A stretch of 5,531 nucleotides of DNA from Akkermansia muciniphila (GTDB lineage Bacteria; Verrucomicrobiota; Verrucomicrobiia; Verrucomicrobiales; V1-33). Positions 1-5,531 of this stretch are shown one piece after another. The position numbers were made by a program, and so were the translations under genes. The notes below the pieces were generated by a model. The model had not been told where the DNA came from. It was given only the letters and a program-made list of their open reading frames with translations, and made no database searches. The DNA is taken from assembly GCA_943331195.2 (NCBI GenBank), contig CALQKQ020000263.1, positions 1 through 5,531 of the forward strand, read 5' to 3'. Within the stretch, counting starts at the first letter, position 1. Each line of letters opens with the position of its first letter.

Positions 1-2989
1 CCTGCGGCGTCCCATCCCAATCCTTCCCCGCCAAATACCCCAACACCTTCGCCTCCGTAGGCGCTTTCAGCCGCAGCCTCAAGCAGTGGCCCTCCGCCGC
101 CCCCGCAATAATCTCCGCCGCCGCGCCGTCAAGCCGGAGGTATTTCCCCTGCTCCGCCCGCCAAGCCATCTTTTGGCCAAAGTCGAGCACTAACTCATCC
201 CGCGCGGCACTAGCAAAGCGCACCCGCTCCAAGTTAGGAGCCGTGATCGCCTGCTCCGGCATCAAACCATAGTGGTACTGCTCCACCAACGGACTCATCA
301 GCTCCGCCAACTGGGCGTACCCAGCTTCGTCGTAATGACAAAGCCCCCGCCCGCTCGAAGCACTCACAATCCCCAGCGACGACATCAGCCGCAGGTTCGA
401 AAAAAGCCTCGGCAAGGTCCGCTGCTCATCCAACAGGTGGTCCCCCGCCGCCGTGCCGCCCATGTTGCAGGCACTCGGCCAAATCTGCCATGCATAATAA
501 TTTTTTACGTTAGGGTAATCCCGCTTCCAAGCCGCCGCCATCTCCACAAAATAGCGCTGATAGGACTTCCAATTGTAGTCCCCCGTGGGCGCGCCACTGC
601 CCTGGTCGTTCTCCCCCTGATGCCAGAAAATGCCCCGAATCCCATGGCTCAACCGCGCCGCCCGCACCCGCGTCAACAAGCTGCCATAGATCTTGTAGGG
701 ATTGCGATAAAACTCCCCGCTCGCGTCAGTGCGCTGCTTCACATTGACCTGGTGCTGCCAGATCGGCGTGCCGCCATAAGCTCCATTCAAAATACAAATC
801 GGCATGCGGTAGCGCTCCACCCAGCGCTTCGCCAAAACCATCCCCCAGGTGCCGATCTGCTGTTCTCCATAGTTAGGACGCCCCCACACCCGAGTCCGCA
901 CCGCCCGGCCCCAACCTCCCTGAACCGTCCCCGCATGTTGGTTGCCATAACTGCGAATCCACTCGCTCCCCGCCCCCGCAGGATCCTCCTCCGGACCATT
1001 GTTAGGCCCAGTGGCCTCCGCGTTGGACTGCCCGTCGATGAGATAGGCATCCCCGCAGGCCAAGTGGTCGACCCGCCGCAGCACCTCCTCCCGCCCGCCC
1101 CGCCGCACCCCGAATTCCACCCCATAGCGAATCAGCCCCGCCGCCAGCTGGCAGCGAAACGCATAGGCCCCATCGTCCCCCGGCACCTGCTCCTCGCGGT
1201 GCAAGCGCAGCCCATCGCCGAGCAAGTTGAGAAAAACGGCCTCCGCAGGCTGCTCCAAGCGCCCCTGATAGTAGAGCGTCCCCTGGTTGTCATCGCCGCG
1301 CCCATAAAATTGATAGTCCTCCGGCTGTTCCCCCGGTTCGGGCGTCCGCACCACCCACGCATCCGGCCCCGCTTCGCGCACCGCAATCGCCGCCCTAGCC
1401 TTGACCTCCGCCCCCCCATTGCTCAAGGCCAACTCCACCGTCAGGGGACCGCGGCCTTGCGCCCGCTCCAAAATCAATTTCCCCGGCACCACGTCCTGCA
1501 GCACCGCCCCACCCCTAACGCTCCAGCGATAGGTCAACTCCCCCGTCCCCACCAGGGCCGCCGCATTGCCCACCTCCGCCACCACCTCAATCCGCTCCCT
1601 CCCATCCCACACCGCCGGAGCCCGCAGCTCAACCATCGGCTCCGCCACCGCCTCCTTCAAACTCAAGGCAATCTCCTTCGTCCTAACGCCATCTGGAAAG
1701 ACCGCCCGGCATTGCAGCACCGCCGCCACATCTCCGACGAGACGCCCCGCCTCCACCCGGCACGACCCCTGGTCCACCGCCAGCACTTCGCTCCGACCCT
1801 CCCGCTGCAAGATCCAATACAACTTCAGCGCCCCCCCCGCCGCCGCCGTAAAGGTCGCGCTCCCCCCCTCCAAAATCTCCGCCTGCGTCGGCACCACCGC
1901 CCAGGCCGTCCCCGCTTCCACCCGCCGCCCCACCAAGGTCTGCTGCGCCCGCTGGTTTTCATATTGCAGTTTCATCCACTCCGCCGACCGCGCCACCCGG
2001 GAAACCCGCACTTCATCGATGTCGCCAGTGTATTGATAGGACCCACGCATCCCCCCAATATACAAATAGACGTCATCCATCAGCGACATCGCCTTGGGAT
2101 GCTGCCGACTCCCCACCAGGCGGCCATCCACATAGAGACAGCTCCGCCCCTCCGCATAGGTCGCGGCCCCGTGATGCCACTCGCCCAACGTCAAATCCTC
2201 CTCCGTGGCCGCCCCCGCCGGGCCGTCGGAGGCCCAGGAAAGCCGCGGCGGCGACCCGATCATCAGGTCGACCTCATTGCCGTCGCCAGTAGGGCCATTG
2301 AGCCGCGTGGCGTAGCGGCCCCACGCAAAAATAGCGCTGCCCGCCGTCTCACTGCGAAACCACGCCTCCGAGGTAAACGCCCCGTCCCCCGAAGGATAGC
2401 CCTTGATGTGCTCGCCCCCCACAATGCCCTGCCCTTCCGCAAAGCGCCGCCCCCGCCCCACCTGGCCCGCCGCCCCGCGAGACCCCGCATTCACCGGCCG
2501 CAGCGTGCCCACCTCATCGCGCAAGGACTCATCGAGATGCAGCACACTCGCATAACCATTCGAGGCATGGAAAACCGCCGCTCCATTCGACTCGCTCGTC
2601 GCCCCCGGCTTCCCCCAGTGCAAGGTAAGCTCCTGCCGGGCCTGGCCGCAGATCTGCGGCACCCGCACCCAGAGGCTCGCCCGCCCCGCCGCCGCATCCC
2701 ATTCCTCGATCTGATAGGCGAGCGGCTCGCCCCCTGCAGAAACCCGCAGATCCGCCCCCTGTGGATCCGCTTCCCCAAAAGGAAAACCATCCGCCGCCAA
2801 GCGCAGCAATACCGGAAACCCTTGCAACACCACCCCCTCAGGCAAGTCCGCGCCCTCCGCCGTGGTCAAAAGGTGGTAACTCCCCCGCTGCGCCCACTCC
2901 GGATACTGCCCCCAGGCCACCGGCACCACCGGCACCAATGGCCCCGCGATAACCGCTAGAAAAATGTAAATCAAACTGGGCTTTTTCAT
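1..2989 (-). CDS. Secreted DUF2341–LamG–SASA carbohydrate esterase (sialate O-acetylesterase-like), 3' end cut by window edge
   Basis: The frame is open from ATG at 2989 to the left edge (996 codons, no stop), so the C-terminus is missing. Residues 1-27 are a signal peptide: MKKPS, a hydrophobic core, then cleavage after AWG. Residues about 30-135 match DUF2341 (GADLRVS, LAYQIEEWD, LWVRVP, LTLHWGK). Residues about 145-345 are a LamG/concanavalin-like fold (VLHLDES, AFTSEAWFR, GEWHHGAATY, LYVDGRLVG, GDIDEVRVS). Residues about 360-640 look like Ig/PKD-type beta domains. The esterase domain carries GQSN with nucleophile Ser655, NGAYGGT (735-741), WHQGEND (789-795) and the putative catalytic His885 in CHYDEAGY. 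The tail reaches YLAGKDWDG, which in this family lies close to the end, so probably only tens of residues are lost. The family hydrolyses acetyl esters on sugars; the real substrate is unknown. The acid normally three residues before the His is a Gly. No Shine-Dalgarno precedes the ATG; the signal peptide fixes the start. Confidence 0.9.
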   Translation of the reverse strand, partial: MKKPSLIYIFLAVIAGPLVPVVPVAWGQYPEWAQRGSYHLLTTAEGADLPEGVVLQGFPVLLRLAADGFPFGEADPQGADLRVSAGGEPLAYQIEEWDAAAGRASLWVRVPQICGQARQELTLHWGKPGATSESNGAAVFHASNGYASVLHLDESLRDEVGTLRPVNAGSRGAAGQVGRGRRFAEGQGIVGGEHIKGYPSGDGAFTSEAWFRSETAGSAIFAWGRYATRLNGPTGDGNEVDLMIGSPPRLSWASDGPAGAATEEDLTLGEWHHGAATYAEGRSCLYVDGRLVGSRQHPKAMSLMDDVYLYIGGMRGSYQYTGDIDEVRVSRVARSAEWMKLQYENQRAQQTLVGRRVEAGTAWAVVPTQAEILEGGSATFTAAAGGALKLYWILQREGRSEVLAVDQGSCRVEAGRLVGDVAAVLQCRAVFPDGVRTKEIALSLKEAVAEPMVELRAPAVWDGRERIEVVAEVGNAAALVGTGELTYRWSVRGGAVLQDVVPGKLILERAQGRGPLTVELALSNGGAEVKARAAIAVREAGPDAWVVRTPEPGEQPEDYQFYGRGDDNQGTLYYQGRLEQPAEAVFLNLLGDGLRLHREEQVPGDDGAYAFRCQLAAGLIRYGVEFGVRRGGREEVLRRVDHLACGDAYLIDGQSNAEATGPNNGPEEDPAGAGSEWIRSYGNQHAGTVQGGWGRAVRTRVWGRPNYGEQQIGTWGMVLAKRWVERYRMPICILNGAYGGTPIWQHQVNVKQRTDASGEFYRNPYKIYGSLLTRVRAARLSHGIRGIFWHQGENDQGSGAPTGDYNWKSYQRYFVEMAAAWKRDYPNVKNYYAWQIWPSACNMGGTAAGDHLLDEQRTLPRLFSNLRLMSSLGIVSASSGRGLCHYDEAGYAQLAELMSPLVEQYHYGLMPEQAITAPNLERVRFASAARDELVLDFGQKMAWRAEQGKYLRLDGAAAEIIAGAAEGHCLRLRLKAPTEAKVLGYLAGKDWDGTPQ

Positions 2990-3059
2990 GAGTTAGAAGG
3001 AAAGGCGACGCCGCCGCTCCCCCACCATGGCCACGCCCCGGCCCGGCGTCAATCTCCCC

Positions 3060-4676
3060 CTAATCCCCCTGCGGAATGACCTGCAATTTCCTCAACCACT
3101 GCAGCGCCGCATCCTGCCACGCCTCCCAGAGCGGCCCCGGATTGCCCACAAAACCGTGGTCCCCCGTGGGGAATTCCACATATTCCGTCGCCACCTGCTT
3201 CGCTAGAAGCGCGCGGTGAAACAGCTGGCTGTTTTCAAAAGACACCGTCTTGTCATCCCGCGCATGCGTCAAAAAACAGGGCGGCGTCTGCGCACTAACC
3301 CGCTTTTCATTCGAAAAATACTCCACCAACTCCGCCGCCGGATGCGGCCCCAGCAGGTTCTCCTTAGATCCACCGTGCGTCCACTCGCCCATGGAAATCA
3401 CCGGATACACCAGCATGGCAAAGTTCGGTCGGCAACTCTCCCGCTCCACCACATCCGCCGCCCCCGCCACCCCGCCATCAAAATGCGTCGCCGCACTCGC
3501 CGCCAGATGCCCCCCCGCCGAAAAACCAATCATCCCCACCCGATCGCGATCCACCCCCCACTTCCCCGCCTCCGCGCGCACCCAGCGCAAAGCGCGCTGC
3601 GCATCCCACAGCGGCACCATCGCCCGGCCCGCCGGCAAACGGTATTCCAACACAATACCCGTAATCCCATGCCGATTGAGCCACTCCCCCATCCCCGCCG
3701 CCTCCCGTCCCGTCACGATCATCCCATAGCCCCCGCCAGGGCAGATCACCGCCGCCGCCCCATTGGGGCGCTCCGGCCGATACACCGTCACCTGCGCATT
3801 GCCCGCCTCGCTCTTCCCCTCCCCTAGCGGAGCCGGACCCTCCCACAGCCCGCGCTTCTCCACCGCCATGGTGGTGCGCGGCGGCATCGCCATCAGCCGG
3901 TCCAAGGTCGGGGCCACCGCCTGCGCCCAAGCCTCCGCCCCAGCTAAGTTAGGATGCAGCAGGTCCGGCATCAGGTCCGTATTGATGCTGCCATCCGGGC
4001 GCAGGAAAACCCGATTGATGTCCAGCCAGAAAACCTGTTTCCCATCGGCCAGCTGAGCCGTCATCTCCCCAGCCTTCCGGCAGGTCTCCAAAGCCTCCGG
4101 CGAGGTGTGAAAGATGCCCTCGCCCGTCCCCGCCTCCCCATCCCCACCTCGCGGAAAAATCCGCAACAACAAAATCTTAGTGCTAGGATGGCGCTGCTTG
4201 ATGAGCTCGACGATGGCCCGCGTGCCCGCCACGATCTCCTCCGGTCGGTGCACTTTGGCAAAGTGCCGGTCGTCCGCGTTATTCGTCCCTATCAAAATCA
4301 TCGCCACCTTGGGCGACTTCACAAAATCCAGTTCCCCCTGCTGCAAATTCCACAACACATTCTCGGTGCGGTACCCATTGTGGCCCAAGTTAATAGCCCG
4401 GCGCGGCGCATAGTGCCGCTCCCACACCGCCCGCAGCGCTTCGTATTTCCCGCCCAGCTCCCCCACCGTATGCGTGATGGAATCCCCAATCAAGGCCAGG
4501 TCGTATTCACCCGACTTGACCGCCGCCACTTTCGCCACATGGCGCTCGCTGGGCGAAGGCTGCGCAAAATCCGCATCTCCTAGCTGCGGCGCCGCCGCCC
4601 GCTCCACCGCCGCCCCCACCCCGCCGGGGACCAAAACCGCACCGCACAGCAAAAAGACCAAAGGAAGAAATTTCAT
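3060..4676 (-). CDS. Secreted bifunctional esterase: SGNH/GDSL hydrolase fused to BD-FAE-like alpha/beta hydrolase
   Basis: This 538-residue protein (TAG stop at 3060-3062) joins two esterase folds. Residues 1-22 are a signal peptide (MKFLPLVFLL, cleavage near VGA); Cys11 is not in a good lipobox. Residues about 40-260 are an SGNH hydrolase of the PAF-acetylhydrolase-like type: GDS with Ser66, NLGHNG with Gly98, GTNN with Asn132, and DLLH with Asp238 and His241. Residues about 285-535 are an alpha/beta hydrolase of the acetyl-esterase/BD-FAE type: oxyanion motif PGGGY (313-317), elbow GFSAGGH with Ser386, acid in HARDD (Asp474 or Asp475) and His507 in GDHGF. Both active sites look complete, so double deacylation of a polysaccharide or its fragments is likely; the substrate is inferred. 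The frame also opens upstream to a GTG at 4727, which has a weak GAGG 8 nt before it. I chose ATG 4676 because it starts a canonical signal peptide, though it has no Shine-Dalgarno. Confidence 0.92.
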   Translation of the reverse strand: MKFLPLVFLLCGAVLVPGGVGAAVERAAAPQLGDADFAQPSPSERHVAKVAAVKSGEYDLALIGDSITHTVGELGGKYEALRAVWERHYAPRRAINLGHNGYRTENVLWNLQQGELDFVKSPKVAMILIGTNNADDRHFAKVHRPEEIVAGTRAIVELIKQRHPSTKILLLRIFPRGGDGEAGTGEGIFHTSPEALETCRKAGEMTAQLADGKQVFWLDINRVFLRPDGSINTDLMPDLLHPNLAGAEAWAQAVAPTLDRLMAMPPRTTMAVEKRGLWEGPAPLGEGKSEAGNAQVTVYRPERPNGAAAVICPGGGYGMIVTGREAAGMGEWLNRHGITGIVLEYRLPAGRAMVPLWDAQRALRWVRAEAGKWGVDRDRVGMIGFSAGGHLAASAATHFDGGVAGAADVVERESCRPNFAMLVYPVISMGEWTHGGSKENLLGPHPAAELVEYFSNEKRVSAQTPPCFLTHARDDKTVSFENSQLFHRALLAKQVATEYVEFPTGDHGFVGNPGPLWEAWQDAALQWLRKLQVIPQGD

Positions 4677-4764
4677 GAAAAGGAGGTAGGCGGCAACGCG
4701 CTCCGCCGCCTCCCCATAACTCCGCACCCAGCTCGCCTCTGTCGGAAAAGTCGCCCCGCCCCCT

Positions 4765-5370
4765 TCAGGGGCGCCGCCGCCGCCCCGCCACCACTAAACC
4801 TAACACCACAAGCACTCCCGCCGAAGGCTCCGGCACCACCGTGAAATCTAAAGTATAACGCACCGTCGTCGCCCCCTCCTGGAACCACACCGTGTACCAC
4901 CCCGGCCCCATCGGTGCCGTCAGGGTCGCATTCCCCCCACTATATTTCAGCCCCAGCAACACCTTCGCCGAAAGCAGCTCCCCGCTCATGGCATTGACCA
5001 CCTGGTTCGCGGCGTGACCGCTCCCATCCCCCATGTTGATCGTCGCCGCGTCATCAATCGCCAAAAAAGATCCCCCGCCCACCGAACTCGTCGGAAAAAA
5101 ACTGCTCAGCCGAATCGAGGTCACCGCCTGCTGCGGTGCCACCAAAAAGCTAAAAATGTCCGCATCCATCGCCCCCGAGCGCCCCATGATCCCGCTCACC
5201 GAATTCACCCCCAAGCCAAATTCTAAAACCGTCGGCATCATCCCACTGCTCGACAACTCCTCGTCCACCGACTCCGTATATGCCAAGGCCGCCTCCGCCG
5301 AGGGAATCAAGGCCGCCCCAAGCCACAACGCCATAACGCCTAAAGGAATAGTCATCCCTCCATCTACCAC
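4765..5370 (-). CDS. PEP-CTERM sorted exported protein with PPC-like beta-sandwich
   Basis: This 201-residue protein carries both a Sec signal and a C-terminal PEP-CTERM signal. The N-terminus has a hydrophobic core (about residues 7-22) and a cleavage site after AEA (residue 27), but the n-region has no Lys or Arg, which is unusual. Residues about 50-178 are rich in small and beta-forming residues; DADIFSF (69-75), GPGWYTVWFQ (155-164) and YTLDF resemble the PPC-like domains of other PEP-CTERM proteins. The end is VPEP, a hydrophobic helix (183-195) and RRRRP. In known systems exosortase cuts or anchors such proteins at the cell envelope. The body has no recognisable catalytic motif and its role is unknown. 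Start choice is open: GTG 5370 has GGAGG 10 nt upstream, whereas ATG 5355 has GGAGG only 1 nt away, too close to work. It lies first in the likely transcription unit, ahead of the two esterases. Confidence 0.87.
   Translation of the reverse strand: MVDGGMTIPLGVMALWLGAALIPSAEAALAYTESVDEELSSSGMMPTVLEFGLGVNSVSGIMGRSGAMDADIFSFLVAPQQAVTSIRLSSFFPTSSVGGGSFLAIDDAATINMGDGSGHAANQVVNAMSGELLSAKVLLGLKYSGGNATLTAPMGPGWYTVWFQEGATTVRYTLDFTVVPEPSAGVLVVLGLVVAGRRRRP
4768..4836 (-). other. PEP-CTERM sorting signal (coding segment)
   Basis: These codons give the last 23 residues of the upstream-most protein: V-P-E-P, a short hydrophobic stretch of Leu, Val, Ala and Gly, then four Arg and a final Pro before TGA. 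This tripartite layout is the exosortase recognition signal. It implies that the genome encodes an exosortase elsewhere, since none is in this window. Confidence 0.88.
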
Positions 5371-5380
5371 CGCTGCGCCG

Positions 5381-5385
5381 CCTCC
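5381..5385 (-). promoter_or_regulatory. Shine-Dalgarno-like GGAGG
   Basis: On the minus strand GGAGG sits 10 nt before the GTG at 5370. It is the only good ribosome-binding motif next to a start in the window and is the reason for preferring GTG 5370 over ATG 5355 for the PEP-CTERM gene. The surrounding sequence is GC-rich, so a chance match is possible. Confidence 0.45.
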
Positions 5386-5436
5386 GCAAAGTCAGAAATT
5401 TCCGCGACTCCCCCGCCGCCGCCATCCCCAGCACCT

Positions 5437-5468
5437 CCTCCGACCACCCCCGCCTCCGACCACCCCCG
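5437..5468. repeat. Perfect 16-bp tandem direct repeat, two copies
   Basis: The unit CCTCCGACCACCCCCG occurs at 5437-5452 and again without a gap at 5453-5468. It lies 67-98 bp upstream of the PEP-CTERM start. No coding frame there looks real. It could be a tandem binding site or a slippage product; nothing in the sequence decides this. Confidence 0.9.
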
Positions 5469-5471
5469 ACA

Positions 5472-5502
5472 GGGGCCCGCTAGCCCTCGCTAGCGGCACC
5501 CC
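5472..5502. repeat. Interrupted inverted repeat (strong hairpin or operator-like site)
   Basis: The core is a perfect 7-bp inverted repeat, CCGCTAG (5477-5483) and CTAGCGG (5490-5496), around a 6-nt loop. Beyond a small internal mismatch, GGGG (5472-5475) can pair with CCCC (5499-5502). Each arm also overlaps a GCTAGC palindrome (5479-5484 and 5489-5494), with centres 10 bp apart, about one helical turn. There is no T-run on either strand, so a classical intrinsic terminator is unlikely. It may be an operator, a stable 5' leader hairpin, or the end of an unseen upstream gene. Confidence 0.6.
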
Positions 5503-5531
5503 CAAGCGCGATCAAACTTAAGCGCGGGCGC

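Noticed and set aside
272..2959. Open frame of 895 codons on the plus strand
   Set aside because: It lies in exact register opposite the DUF2341–LamG–SASA gene; its translation is a low-complexity run of Pro, Arg, His and Leu with no domain or motif.
3033..3049. Hairpin ACGCC–7 nt–GGCGT between the two esterase genes as a terminator
   Set aside because: The stem is only 5 bp and no T-run follows on the minus strand; too weak to call a terminator in such GC-rich DNA.
3478..3930. Minus-strand frame of 150 codons, very Gly-rich
   Set aside because: It is a shifted frame within the alpha/beta-hydrolase part of the fusion esterase; the Gly richness comes from G-rich codons read out of frame.
3216..4583. 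Several plus-strand frames of 100-210 codons opposite the fusion esterase
   Set aside because: They are antisense or shifted images of a gene with two clear catalytic domains and have Arg/Pro/His-rich shadow composition.
4680..4687. AAGGAGGT on the plus strand as a ribosome-binding site
   Set aside because: No plus-strand start codon leading to a credible gene follows at a suitable distance; on the real strand it is part of a Leu-Leu-Phe reading or the 5' flank of the esterase.
5033..5521. Plus-strand frame of 162 codons reaching into the upstream region
   Set aside because: It overlaps the PEP-CTERM gene antisense and its tail is Pro/Arg-rich low-complexity sequence; no recognisable features.
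5472..5531. Sigma70-type promoter (TTGATC near the right edge with TAGCGA 17 nt on, minus strand)
   Set aside because: The -10 matches only two of six consensus positions and falls inside the hairpin, so it is not supportable.

Overview
The window looks like a piece of a high-GC chromosome from a member of the Planctomycetota–Verrucomicrobiota group, with Verrucomicrobiota most likely. The basis is the combination of a PEP-CTERM sorted protein, a DUF2341–LamG–sialate O-acetylesterase-type giant protein and an SGNH plus alpha/beta-hydrolase fusion, all carrying export signals. This placement is inference from architecture; there is no rRNA or other marker gene here.

All three genes lie on the minus strand and read right to left. 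Positions 5371-5531 hold the upstream region: a perfect 16-bp tandem repeat, a strong interrupted hairpin and a Shine-Dalgarno-like GGAGG. Next comes a PEP-CTERM protein of about 200 residues (5370-4765) with a PPC-like beta-sandwich body. After 88 bp follows a secreted two-domain esterase of 538 residues (4676-3060): an N-terminal SGNH/GDSL hydrolase fused to a C-terminal BD-FAE-like alpha/beta hydrolase, both with complete catalytic motifs. After 70 bp comes a very large secreted protein (2989 to beyond position 1, at least 996 codons): signal peptide, DUF2341, LamG, Ig/PKD-like linker region and a SASA-type carbohydrate esterase domain. Its last few tens of residues lie off the left edge.

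The short same-strand gaps and the absence of a convincing terminator between genes suggest one transcription unit. Together the genes would send three esterase active sites (two SGNH-type, one alpha/beta-type) across the inner membrane, plus one surface-anchored protein of unknown role. The simplest reading is removal of O-acetyl or similar ester groups from a complex polysaccharide, with the LamG domain as a possible carbohydrate or adhesion module. The substrate cannot be told from the sequence. The coding strand is markedly G-rich over C. I see no mobile element, CRISPR array, tRNA or rRNA, and no stretch of more than 300 bases without a gene.
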